From positions 78,612 through 142,611 of the forward strand of contig NZ_JAEULZ010000026.1 in the NCBI RefSeq assembly GCF_016793485.1: 64,000 nucleotides of DNA, written 5' to 3'. The position numbers were made by a program, and so were the translations under genes. Shown piece by piece: positions 36,162-44,317 of this stretch. Within the stretch, counting starts at the first letter, position 1, and each line of letters begins with the position of its first letter. The DNA is from Mesorhizobium sp. GTDB taxonomy: Bacteria; Pseudomonadota; Alphaproteobacteria; Rhizobiales; Rhizobiaceae. The notes under the pieces are model-generated. The model did no database searches. It was not told the origin of the DNA and was given only the letters and a program-made list of their open reading frames with translations.

Positions 36162-37582
36162 GGCAGGTCCAGTATGTGGCCGGAGCCGACCTGTGCGGCC
36201 ACCCCGCTTCTCGTGCCCACGACAGTTCCAGCATCCGAAACCCGCAACTCTTCCTTGTTGCCGAGGAAGTAGTCGACGGCGCTTGCAGGCGCAGTGCCGT
36301 CGGTCGGCTCGCGAACCTTCTTCGACGGGTCGATCGGCTTCACCAAATATGGCGTGATGATGATGACGAGGTCTGTTTCCCGGCGCTGGTAAGCCTTGGA
36401 CGAGAACAGCGGTCCGAGCACAGGCAGCTTGCCGAGGCCGGGCACGCGCTGCTGGATCATATCGTTTTCTGTCTGCAGCAGACCGGCCATCATGAAGCTC
36501 TGGCCGCTCTTCAGGTCGACGGATGTCTGCGCACGCCGTACTACGAATCCCGGCAGCGAGATGTTGCCGACCTGATAGGACTGCGACCTGTCTACCGAAG
36601 AGACCTCCGGTGCGATGTCGAGCGAGATGAGGCCGTCGGAAAGGACCGTCGGCGTGAAGTCGAGGCCGACACCGAACTTCTTGTATTCGACAGTGATGGT
36701 GCCCTCGTCCTCAGCGACAGGAATCGGCACCTCGCCGCCGGCAAGGAAGCTCGCCTTCTGGCCCGACCGCGCGATCAGGTTTGGTTCGGCAAGCCGCCGC
36801 GCCAGGCCGCGATCCTCCAGCGCCTTGATCGCGACGTCGATCGTCCACCCGTTGGTCAGCAGCGCACCGATGATCTGGCCGGCTGGCGCACTGCTCGTGG
36901 ATTTCGGATTAGAGTTGAATGAAATGCCGCCATTGGTCCCGAGATAGGTCGCGCTGATCTTAGTGCCGAGTTCCTGCCCGACCTCGCGATTGATCTCTAC
37001 GAAGCGCACGTTCAGCTGCACCTGCTGGGAGGACGAGATGTTGACCGAATTGATCACCGTCTCCTCGCCGGAGAAGTTCGACGCGATCTTGGACGCCTTG
37101 TCGGCCGCGACCTGATCGTTGGCTGAACCCGACAAAACGACGCGGCCGTTGGCCGAGCTCACCTGAATTTCCTCACCGCCCGGCACGCTGTTGCGGATGG
37201 TCGACGCTAGGCGATCGGTGTCCAGTGTGACTTCGATATCGACGGAGCCGACAAGCTGCTTGTTTTCGTCGAACAGCGCGATGCCGGTGGTTCCGAGAGT
37301 GTTGCCGAGGACATAGAAGGAGTCGTCGGTCAGGGGATTGACGTTCGCCACCTCGGGGTCACCCAGCACGATCTCGTAGAACGGCACGCTGGTCTTGATC
37401 GTCTTCGGCTTGCCCTTGGCGATCTTGATCGAGGTCGTTTTGTTGGCAGAGATGCGGATGACATCGTTGTCCGCCGTGGCGGACGCGGGCGCAGATAGAC
37501 CGGCCAGGCCAAGCGTCGCCGCCAGCAGCGATGCCACAAACGCCCTGACCACGCCTCGTACAGTCCCCGTTCCCTCAAACAT
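36158..37582 (-). CDS. cpaC: Tad pilus outer-membrane secretin CpaC/RcpA
   Basis: The 474-residue protein has a signal peptide (about residues 1-36, ending LSAPASATA). A pilus-specific N-terminal domain follows (DVIRISANKTTSIKIAKGKP, with PFYEIVLGDPEVANVNPLTD), a BON-like segment (VSSANGRVVLSGSANDQVAA), then the secretin core (VRFVEINREVGQELG, GQKASFLAGGEVPIPV, VPGLGKLPVLGPLFSS and DLVIIITPYLVKP). It forms the channel for the Flp pilus. It is preceded by cpaB (34 bp) and overlapped by the lipoprotein gene. Confidence 0.94.
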   Translation of the reverse strand: MFEGTGTVRGVVRAFVASLLAATLGLAGLSAPASATADNDVIRISANKTTSIKIAKGKPKTIKTSVPFYEIVLGDPEVANVNPLTDDSFYVLGNTLGTTGIALFDENKQLVGSVDIEVTLDTDRLASTIRNSVPGGEEIQVSSANGRVVLSGSANDQVAADKASKIASNFSGEETVINSVNISSSQQVQLNVRFVEINREVGQELGTKISATYLGTNGGISFNSNPKSTSSAPAGQIIGALLTNGWTIDVAIKALEDRGLARRLAEPNLIARSGQKASFLAGGEVPIPVAEDEGTITVEYKKFGVGLDFTPTVLSDGLISLDIAPEVSSVDRSQSYQVGNISLPGFVVRRAQTSVDLKSGQSFMMAGLLQTENDMIQQRVPGLGKLPVLGPLFSSKAYQRRETDLVIIITPYLVKPIDPSKKVREPTDGTAPASAVDYFLGNKEELRVSDAGTVVGTRSGVAAQVGSGHILDLP

Positions 37583-37616
37583 GACCCTATCCCCTATCCC
37601 GGTGTCCCGCCGGGTT

Positions 37617-38582
37617 TCAGTTGAATTCCTGCGCGCCCTTGATTGTCTCTGGAGGCACGTATCTTTCGGGTGTCACCACCTGATAGCTTTGCGGCTGCAG
37701 GCCGCGCGTCACGATCACCGTCTTGAACTTCGGCCCTTCCGGCTCCGCCGTGGCCGCGCCGAAGATCGAGCTCACGACGTCGGCCGCGTTGCCGGCGACC
37801 GAGCCACCGAACGACGAGATCGTGGTCAGTCCGTCGCCCGCCTCGCCAACATCGGCGGCCGAGCGCAGCGAAAGCGAAAGCGAGCCGACATTGCGCGCCA
37901 GCGCGATCTTCTTGGCGCCGTCTACGCTGACCTCGATGGTAACCGAGCCGACGACCTGCGGGCTTGTCTGGCGTTCGTCCGCCCCCTGGCCGACCGTCAG
38001 CACTTTCGCATTTTCGACAACGACTTCCGTCGCAATCGTCGAGCCCGATGCTCCCGAGGCATTGCCCGACACTTCCTCGATCGCGCCAGCGTCACGCGTC
38101 AGCACGATGTCGACGCGGTCGCCGGGCGTGATGAAGCCGCCGACACCGGCGATCTCGTCTGTCCGTATGGTGACGGCGCGCATGCCGGGTGCGAGCAGGT
38201 TCGACAGTGTCGCGCGGCCGTTTGCGCCCGAAAGCTTCGCAAGCAACACTGGCTCGCTTGTCTCTATCGGTGACAGCACGACACGCGAACCATCGGCGAA
38301 AAGCTCGTCTATCGAGCCAAACGCGCCTTCCGGCAGGTTGTCCTGCGGCCACGGGATTTCGTTGAGCTGGGCGCGGTCGAGTTGCATGCCGAACCGCAGC
38401 GGCGCGGACGCAACCACGATCTTGCCGAATTCCACGCGCGGAACATCGGGCATCGGCACGCTGACCTCAATCGGGTCTATGCGCGCGTTTTCCGTGCTTT
38501 TGACCCACAGGTCAGCAGCGAATATCGATATCGCGCCGAACACGGCGGCGATGCCGATCATCGTGACAGCCTTACCCCGCAC
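37617..38582 (-). CDS. cpaB: Tad pilus assembly protein CpaB/RcpC
   Basis: The 321-residue protein has one N-terminal membrane segment (MIGIAAVFGAISIFAADLWV) and a periplasmic SAF/beta-clip domain pair (SANGRATLSNLLAPGMRAVT is close to the family signature; GGFITPGDRVDIVLT). CpaB stabilises the CpaC secretin. A GTG at 38580-38582 is chosen: AGGGG lies eight bases upstream, and this start gives a basic residue pair before the helix. TTG 38588 and ATG 38561 are alternatives. It is the first gene of the leftward Tad operon; cpaA (prepilin peptidase) and a flp pilin, often upstream, are absent. Confidence 0.9.
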   Translation of the reverse strand: MRGKAVTMIGIAAVFGAISIFAADLWVKSTENARIDPIEVSVPMPDVPRVEFGKIVVASAPLRFGMQLDRAQLNEIPWPQDNLPEGAFGSIDELFADGSRVVLSPIETSEPVLLAKLSGANGRATLSNLLAPGMRAVTIRTDEIAGVGGFITPGDRVDIVLTRDAGAIEEVSGNASGASGSTIATEVVVENAKVLTVGQGADERQTSPQVVGSVTIEVSVDGAKKIALARNVGSLSLSLRSAADVGEAGDGLTTISSFGGSVAGNAADVVSSIFGAATAEPEGPKFKTVIVTRGLQPQSYQVVTPERYVPPETIKGAQEFN

Positions 38583-38747
38583 CCTCAAAACCCCTGTATG
38601 CCTGTTTTTGTTATTGGCGTCAGGCTAGGGACCTTTGTTAAAGATTCAGGAATCGTCGGGCTTGCAGCCGTTCCATTTCGGCTTCGTTGGTTATCGAATG
38701 GTTTGGATTAAACTGTTGTTTTCCATGCTGATCGGCTTGAGACGGAC

Positions 38748-39359
38748 ATGATCGCGCGGGTCGCCATCGCGATTGCGCTGTCGTTCATGGCCGGTTTCGT
38801 CGACGCACTCGGCTTCATGCATCTTGGCGGCTACTTCGTTTCCTTCATGAGCGGCAACTCGACCCAGATGGCGGCCGCTCTGCCCGATGGCGTGGCCGGC
38901 GCACTGCTGCCGGCGGGCATCATCGGCCTGTTCGTCCTCGGTGTCATGCTGGGCACTGTGCTGGAACAGCGGTTTTCAAGCGCGCTGGGCATGCTCATCC
39001 TGGCTGGACTGCTCGGCATCGCGTCAGCGCTGTCAGCCATGAAACTGGACGACGCGGCCATTCTGGTGACGCCGCTCGTCATGGGCGCCATGAACATGGT
39101 CCTGCGCAGCGGCCAGGGCGGGATGGCCGTGACCTACATGACCGGCAATCTCGTCAAGCTCGGCCAGATGATCGTCGCCGCGTTCCAGGGCGGCGGAAGC
39201 TGGGCCTGGCTGCCGTACCTGCTTCTCTGGCTCGGCATGGTGGCCGGCGTCTTCTGCGGCGTTATCGCCTATGGGGAAATCGGCCTCGTCGCCTTGTGGC
39301 TGCCAACGATCGGCCTTATTGGCTTGGCGCTCTTGAGAACGATCCCGAGCCTGCGCTAA
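38748..39359 (+). CDS. DUF1275 (YoaK family) membrane protein
   Basis: The 203-residue protein has about six hydrophobic helices. The family pattern is clear: AGFVDALGFMHLGGYFVSFM followed by SGNSTQMAAAL at the N-terminus, LVMGAMNMVLRSGQGG and VTYMTGNLVKLGQMIV in the middle. Function unknown; members are small integral membrane proteins. It diverges from the Tad operon and is 90 bp upstream of parE on the same strand; no clear reason to link it with either. Confidence 0.88.
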   Translation: MIARVAIAIALSFMAGFVDALGFMHLGGYFVSFMSGNSTQMAAALPDGVAGALLPAGIIGLFVLGVMLGTVLEQRFSSALGMLILAGLLGIASALSAMKLDDAAILVTPLVMGAMNMVLRSGQGGMAVTYMTGNLVKLGQMIVAAFQGGGSWAWLPYLLLWLGMVAGVFCGVIAYGEIGLVALWLPTIGLIGLALLRTIPSLR

Positions 39360-39450
39360 AGACGGTGCCTCGCCCGAACGTAACGTGAACCCTGTTCCTC
39401 GACGCCACCGTCGTGGCAGTATCCAGACTGATTCGCTGAACCGGTACCCA

Positions 39451-41508
39451 ATGGACGACAGAGACGACCTATTTTCCCAACCGGAAAAGCCAGCGCCGCG
39501 TTCGGTGTCGCGGCCGCTGGACCCTATTTTGCAGGCAGCGACCAAGCGCAACGCCCAGCCGAAAGACGGCAGCGAAGGCTATTCGGCCGCCGACATCGAG
39601 GTTCTGGAGGGTCTGGAGCCCGTCCGGCGGCGTCCCGGCATGTATATCGGTGGCACCGACGAGAAGGCGCTGCATCACCTGTTCGCCGAAGTCATCGACA
39701 ATTCGATGGACGAGGCGGTTGCAGGCCATGCCACCTTTATCGAGGTAGACCTGTCTGCCGACGGCTTCCTGACCGTCACCGACAATGGCCGCGGCATTCC
39801 GGTCGACCCGCACCCGAAATTCCCGAAGAAGTCCGCGCTCGAAGTCATCCTCTGCACGCTGCACGCCGGCGGCAAGTTCGACTCCAAGGTCTACGAGACC
39901 TCCGGCGGTCTGCACGGCGTCGGCGTCTCCGTGGTCAATGCGCTGTCGGACAGCCTCGAGGTCGAGGTGGCGCGGGCGCGCCAGCTCTACCGGATGCGCT
40001 TCTCGCGCGGTATCCCGCAGGGCGGGCTCGAACAGCTCGGCGAGGTACACAACCGGCGCGGCACGCGCGTGCGCTTCCATCCAGACCCGGACATCTTCGG
40101 AAAGAACGCCCATTTCGAGCCGGCGCGGCTCTACCGCATGGCGCGGTCGAAAGCTTACCTGTTTGGCGGCGTTGAAATCCGCTGGAATTGCGCGCCTGAA
40201 CTGCTCAAGGAAAAGGACGAGACCCCGGCAAAGGCCGTCTTCCATTTCCCCGGCGGCCTGAAGGACTATCTCTCCGCGCAGCTCGGCTCCGAATTCCAGG
40301 TCACGCGCGAGATTTTTGCCGGCAAGAGCGAAAAGCAGAGCGGCCACGGCTCCGTCGAATGGGCGGTCACCTGGTACGGTGGCGACGGTTTCGTCAGTTC
40401 TTATTGCAATACCATTCCGACCCATGAAGGCGGGACGCACGAAGCTGGACTGCGCAACGTGCTTTTGCGTGGCTTGCGCGCCTATGCCGACCTTGTCGGC
40501 AACAAGCGCGCCTCCATCGTCACCAGCGACGACGTGATGATCTCGGCGGCGGGCATGCTGTCGGTGTTCATTCGCGAACCAGAATTCGTCGGCCAGACCA
40601 AGGACAGGCTGGCAACGATGGAAGCGATCCGCATCGTCGACGCCGCAATCCGCGATCCGTTCGACCACTGGCTCGCAGACAACCCACAGGAAGCCTCCAA
40701 GCTGCTGGAATGGGTAATCGCGCGCGCCGACGAGCGCGTGCGCCGTCGCCAGGAGAAGGAAGTCAGCCGCAAGTCGGCCGTGCGCAAACTGCGCCTCCCC
40801 GGCAAGCTCGCCGACTGCACGCAAACCGCAGCGCAGGGCGCCGAGCTTTTCATCGTCGAGGGCGACTCCGCAGGCGGCTCGGCCAAGCAGGCGCGCGACC
40901 GCGCCAGCCAGGCTGTGCTGCCGTTGCGCGGCAAAATCCTCAACGTCGCCAGCGCAGGCAACGACAAGTTGGCTGCCAACCAGCAGATATCGGACCTCAC
41001 CCAGGCGCTCGGCTGCGGCACACGGACAAAATACCGTGACGAGGATTTGCGCTACGACCGCGTCGTCATCATGACCGACGCCGACGTCGACGGCGCTCAC
41101 ATCGCCTCGCTGCTGATCACCTTCTTCTATCAGGAGATGCCGAATCTCATCCGAGGCGGCCATCTCTACATGGCCGTGCCGCCGCTCTACCGCATCAGCC
41201 AGGGCGGCAAGGTGCTCTATGCGCGTGACGACGCGCACAAGGACGAGTTGCTGAAGACCGAGTTCACCGGCCGCGGCAAGGTCGAGATCGGCCGCTTCAA
41301 GGGACTGGGCGAGATGATGGCGGCCCAGCTCAAGGAAACCACCATGGACCCCGGGAAGCGCACGCTCCTGCGCGTCGAGGTCGATGAAACCGACCCCGAA
41401 GGCACCAAGGCGTCCGTCGACGCGCTGATGGGCACCAAGCCCGAACTGCGTTTCCGCTTCATCCAGGAGCGCGCAGAATTCGCCGACGCTGAGGCGTTGG
41501 ATATCTGA
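39451..41508 (+). CDS. parE: DNA topoisomerase IV subunit B
   Basis: The 685-residue protein has a 55-residue variable N-terminus, then the GHKL ATPase domain (EGLEPVRRRPGMYIGGTD, EVIDNSMDEA, VTDNGRGIPVDPHP, ETSGGLHGVGVSVVNALS). The transducer follows, and then the TOPRIM domain (LFIVEGDSAGGSAKQARD, IMTDADVDGAHIASLL). The C-terminal KGLGEMMAAQLKETTMDP is the conserved tail. With ParC (not in the window) it unlinks replicated chromosomes. The absence of the long GyrB insertion and the RRRPGMYIGGTDE form favour ParE over GyrB. Start ATG 39451. Confidence 0.95.
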   Translation: MDDRDDLFSQPEKPAPRSVSRPLDPILQAATKRNAQPKDGSEGYSAADIEVLEGLEPVRRRPGMYIGGTDEKALHHLFAEVIDNSMDEAVAGHATFIEVDLSADGFLTVTDNGRGIPVDPHPKFPKKSALEVILCTLHAGGKFDSKVYETSGGLHGVGVSVVNALSDSLEVEVARARQLYRMRFSRGIPQGGLEQLGEVHNRRGTRVRFHPDPDIFGKNAHFEPARLYRMARSKAYLFGGVEIRWNCAPELLKEKDETPAKAVFHFPGGLKDYLSAQLGSEFQVTREIFAGKSEKQSGHGSVEWAVTWYGGDGFVSSYCNTIPTHEGGTHEAGLRNVLLRGLRAYADLVGNKRASIVTSDDVMISAAGMLSVFIREPEFVGQTKDRLATMEAIRIVDAAIRDPFDHWLADNPQEASKLLEWVIARADERVRRRQEKEVSRKSAVRKLRLPGKLADCTQTAAQGAELFIVEGDSAGGSAKQARDRASQAVLPLRGKILNVASAGNDKLAANQQISDLTQALGCGTRTKYRDEDLRYDRVVIMTDADVDGAHIASLLITFFYQEMPNLIRGGHLYMAVPPLYRISQGGKVLYARDDAHKDELLKTEFTGRGKVEIGRFKGLGEMMAAQLKETTMDPGKRTLLRVEVDETDPEGTKASVDALMGTKPELRFRFIQERAEFADAEALDI

Positions 41509-41534
41509 GCTCGAGGGACCGGGTTCCCGGCGCC

Positions 41535-42512
41535 TCACACGGCGGCGGGCATAGGTTCCACTTCGATCGTCACGTGTGACAGGTCGTGTATGTGTGCGAG
41601 CTTCTGCCGGTAGAATGCCGGCGCGCGCGGAGTCAGGGACCAGATCGATACGATCGCGGCGTGGTGCCCCGGTCCGAGCTGCCAGACATGCAGGTCCGTG
41701 ATCTGCTCGCCGTCCCGCTCGATCGCCTCGCGGATTTCCTCCGGCAGATCTTCGCCCGACGGCAAGTGGTCGATAAGCACGCCACCCGCGTCGCGGACTA
41801 GCCCCCACGACCAGCGCAGAATAACAACGCCACCGACGATGCCCATGGCCGGGTCCATCCAGTTCCAGCCATAGAGGCTGCCCAGTACGAGGGCGCTAAT
41901 CGCCAGGATCGCGACCAGCGCGTCAGCGAGAACGTGAAAATAGGCAGCCCGCAGATTGTTGTCGTGTGCGCCCTTGGCGGCATGATGCCCATGTCCGTCG
42001 TGCCCATGTGCGTGATGCCCATGTGCGTGATGCCCGTGCCCGTGATGGCCATGATCTTCGCGCAGCAGCCAGGCGCTGAGGAGATTGACCGCTAGTCCCA
42101 GGGCGGCGACCGAGATCGCTTGCGGAAAGTCGATCGCGACCGGGTTGTAGAGGCGCAGTACGCTTTCCCAGATGATCATCATCGCGACGAGCGCCAGCAC
42201 GATGGCGCTGGCGAACGCCGCGAGGTCGCCTAGCTTGCCGGTGCCGAAGGTGAAGCGCGGGGTGCGCGCGTGCTTCCTGGCGAACATGTAGGCAAGCGCG
42301 GTGATCAGCATGGCGGCCGCGTGGGTGGACATGTGCCACCCGTCGGCCACCAGCGCCATGGAGCCATAAATCGTTCCGGCGACGATCTCCACGACCATCA
42401 TGGTCGCTGTGATGGCAATCACGATCCATGTTCGCCGTTCGTTGCGTTCATGGTCGTCGCCCAGGAACACATGATCGTGCGGCGTTGAAAAGCGGCCGGA
42501 CAAATCGTTCAT
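41535..42512 (-). CDS. dmeF: Cation diffusion facilitator, DmeF-like metal exporter
   Basis: The 325-residue inner-membrane transporter has six helices and a histidine-rich cytosolic loop (about residues 152-190) made of repeated HGHH/HAHG units, typical of Zn/Co/Ni-exporting CDF proteins. Helix II has MALVADGWHMSTHAAAMLI and helix V FHVLADALVAILAI, each with the metal-site His/Asp pairs. The preceding gene encodes a DmeR-type repressor with an ATGA overlap (42509-42512), as in the Rhizobium leguminosarum dmeRF operon, which responds to nickel and cobalt. Metal range here is inferred. Confidence 0.9.
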   Translation of the reverse strand: MNDLSGRFSTPHDHVFLGDDHERNERRTWIVIAITATMMVVEIVAGTIYGSMALVADGWHMSTHAAAMLITALAYMFARKHARTPRFTFGTGKLGDLAAFASAIVLALVAMMIIWESVLRLYNPVAIDFPQAISVAALGLAVNLLSAWLLREDHGHHGHGHHAHGHHAHGHDGHGHHAAKGAHDNNLRAAYFHVLADALVAILAISALVLGSLYGWNWMDPAMGIVGGVVILRWSWGLVRDAGGVLIDHLPSGEDLPEEIREAIERDGEQITDLHVWQLGPGHHAAIVSIWSLTPRAPAFYRQKLAHIHDLSHVTIEVEPMPAAV

Positions 42513-42787
42513 TTCAGGTAGGTCCTTATAGCATCTATCAATTCGCCGGCGCCCTGCGCTCTGGCTGAGTCTTCATCATTGTCAGGGTTCACGACGTGCT
42601 CGCGGATATGATCCTCGAGCAGTTCGACTGTCAGCCCATTCATCGCGCCGCGCACCGAAGCAGCGAGGTTGAGTACCTCTCCGCACGGAGCGTCGGCCTC
42701 CAACGCACGTTCGATCGCTTCCATTTGTCCGCGCAGCCGCCGAACACGCGCGAGAAGCTTCTGCTTGTTCTTCACTGTATGGCTCAT
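42509..42787 (-). CDS. dmeR: Metal-responsive repressor of the CsoR/RcnR/FrmR family (DmeR-like)
   Basis: The 92-residue all-helical protein has no classical helix-turn-helix. The family features RVRRLRGQMEAIERALE and ADAPCGEVLNLAASVRGAMN (with Cys36), and MNGLTVELLEDHIREHV, are clear; the N-terminal His3, Cys and His residues can form a metal site. It overlaps dmeF and faces an inverted repeat four bases upstream of its start, pointing to autoregulation. FrmR-type formaldehyde sensing is the alternative, but the neighbour is a metal exporter. Confidence 0.9.
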   Translation of the reverse strand: MSHTVKNKQKLLARVRRLRGQMEAIERALEADAPCGEVLNLAASVRGAMNGLTVELLEDHIREHVVNPDNDEDSARAQGAGELIDAIRTYLK

Positions 42788-42790
42788 ACC

Positions 42791-42807
42791 ATAGGGGGCT
42801 ACCCTAT
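42791..42807. promoter_or_regulatory. Candidate DmeR operator
   Basis: ATAGGG-GGCTA-CCCTAT is an inverted repeat with a G/C-tract centre, similar in style to RcnR/CsoR family operators. It ends only four bases before the dmeR start codon, so no normal Shine-Dalgarno sequence fits between; dmeR may be translated from a very short leader. Confidence 0.55.
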
Positions 42808-42894
42808 ATTTGCAGCTTTTGCAATGCTTATGCTGCGAGCGCTTGCGGTTGGCCGGCCATCACTGCACGATGGACGGATGTCGGAGGCAGACAC

Positions 42895-43092
42895 ATGGCA
42901 GACGCAAACGATATCCCGGCTCACCCGCAAGAAATGAAGGCGACCTACAAGGTCCGTGTAGGCAATATGATCTCGGTCGAAAGCACTGCCCGCATCACGC
43001 CGGCTGGCGTTGTCGCGGTCGGCGTCACCACTTTGCTGGTCGCGCTGGCCTTCACCGCGCTCGCAAGGCCGCGCCGCAGGTATTGGCGCTAG
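42895..43092 (+). CDS. Small single-helix membrane protein (65 aa)
   Basis: The protein has a soluble N-terminal half (MADANDIPAHPQEMKATYKV), one transmembrane helix (VVAVGVTTLLVALAFTALA, about 38-57) and a basic end (RPRRRYWR), suggesting an N-out or hairpin-free topology with the basic tail in the cytosol. GGAGG nine bases before the ATG supports expression. It lies between dmeR, which it diverges from, and a convergent DUF333 gene. No family recognised. Confidence 0.65.
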   Translation: MADANDIPAHPQEMKATYKVRVGNMISVESTARITPAGVVAVGVTTLLVALAFTALARPRRRYWR

Positions 43093-43099
43093 CTAAGCC

Positions 43100-43315
43100 T
43101 CACGGCACCTTGCCGTCATACATCCGGAAAAGCGTCCATTCTTCGATGATCCGCTCGTCGGGCAGGTAGCAGAGGCCGATCTCGCCTCCGCTCTTGTCCT
43201 TCACGCTGTCCAGCCGCCCGCCCATCTTCATGCAGAATTCCGAAGCCGGATTGGCGATGGCGAATGCGGGCCCGGCCGCGAGCAGCAAGGCAACGACGAA
43301 CAACCAGCGTGTCAT
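43100..43315 (-). CDS. DUF333 family periplasmic protein
   Basis: The 71-residue protein has a signal peptide (WLFVVALLLAAGPAFA, cleavage near residue 19). The mature domain matches DUF333: ANPASEFCMKMGGRLDSVKD followed by GGEIGLCYLPDERIIEEWTL. The two cysteines may form a disulphide. Related domains occur in putative hemolysins such as YoaF, but function is unproven. CGGAGG precedes the ATG at 43313-43315; the longer frame is not needed. It converges on the small membrane protein, with seven bases between stops. Confidence 0.85.
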   Translation of the reverse strand: MTRWLFVVALLLAAGPAFAIANPASEFCMKMGGRLDSVKDKSGGEIGLCYLPDERIIEEWTLFRMYDGKVP

Positions 43316-43423
43316 TTCATTCGCCTCCGATGAGTCCGCCGCCTGGCCAACGTCAAGGCTTGGCCCAAGCCACTCCCCGTCCTGACATTGGGCCATGTTG
43401 CAGCCTATCTATAGGATGCCGGC

Positions 43424-44317
43424 ATGTCCGGCGAAACTACGATTCCACATCCCCTTTCCAACGAGCGTACTCTCGGCGCGGCGCTTGTCGTCGCATCGTC
43501 CGCCTTCTTCGCCATGGCCGGCATCTTCACCAAGTCCATCTCGACCGATCCGTGGACGATCGCCTGCTGGCGCGGCCTCGTCGGAGGCCTGCTCATCACT
43601 GGCTATGTAATCTGGCGATCAGGGCCGAACGGCCTGCGGCTCGACTTCGGCTGGCGCGGCTGGCTGATGGTCGCGGTCGGCGTCGCGGCCTCGCTGGGCT
43701 TTATCGCTTCCTTCAGGCTCACCTATGTCGCCAATGTCGCAGTCATCTACGCAGCGACGCCGCTGATCGCGGCGTTTCTGGAATGGATATTCCTTCGCGT
43801 CCGGCCACGCCCCTTCACGCTTGCCATGGCGGTCGTGTGTCTGCTCGGCGTGGGCATCATCGTCTCTGGCGGTATCGGCAGCGGGAACACCTTTGGCGAT
43901 CTGGTCGCCCTCTGCATGACGGTTTCAAGCGCGATCTACCTCGTCATGATACGCGCCTTTCGCCACCTACCCGTCGTCTGGATCGGCGCGGTATCAGCCT
44001 TTATTCTTTTCGCGATGGGCTGGCTGACCACCGACCCGCTGGCGGTCTCGGCGCCAGACGCGTGGCGTATGGTGGGCTTCGGCGTTACCTTCGCCTTCGC
44101 GGTGGTGTTGTGGACGGAAGGAGCGCGTCTCATCCCTGCGTCGGAATCCGGTGTACTTGGCGCAGCCGAAGTCCCCTTCGCCATCCTGTTCGCCTGGATA
44201 TTTCTCGCGGAGCTGCCGCCTGTCCTCAGCGTCGTCGGCGGTGCGGTGGTGCTGACAGCGGTCGTCCTGCATGCACTGCGCGCACGCCGCGCACCGCCGG
44301 TCCTGCCTGTCGGTTAG
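43424..44317 (+). CDS. EamA-family (DMT superfamily) transporter
   Basis: The 297-residue protein has ten predicted helices in two EamA repeats (first from about residue 17, second from about 155). Conserved bits are VVASSAFFAMAGIFTKSIST, WRGLVGGLLITGYVIW, YAATPLIAAFLEWIFL and, in the second repeat, GVLGAAEVPFAILFAWIFL. Drug/metabolite transporters usually export metabolites; the substrate is not predictable. It ends one base before the convergent DUF2336 gene stop. Confidence 0.88.
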   Translation: MSGETTIPHPLSNERTLGAALVVASSAFFAMAGIFTKSISTDPWTIACWRGLVGGLLITGYVIWRSGPNGLRLDFGWRGWLMVAVGVAASLGFIASFRLTYVANVAVIYAATPLIAAFLEWIFLRVRPRPFTLAMAVVCLLGVGIIVSGGIGSGNTFGDLVALCMTVSSAIYLVMIRAFRHLPVVWIGAVSAFILFAMGWLTTDPLAVSAPDAWRMVGFGVTFAFAVVLWTEGARLIPASESGVLGAAEVPFAILFAWIFLAELPPVLSVVGGAVVLTAVVLHALRARRAPPVLPVG

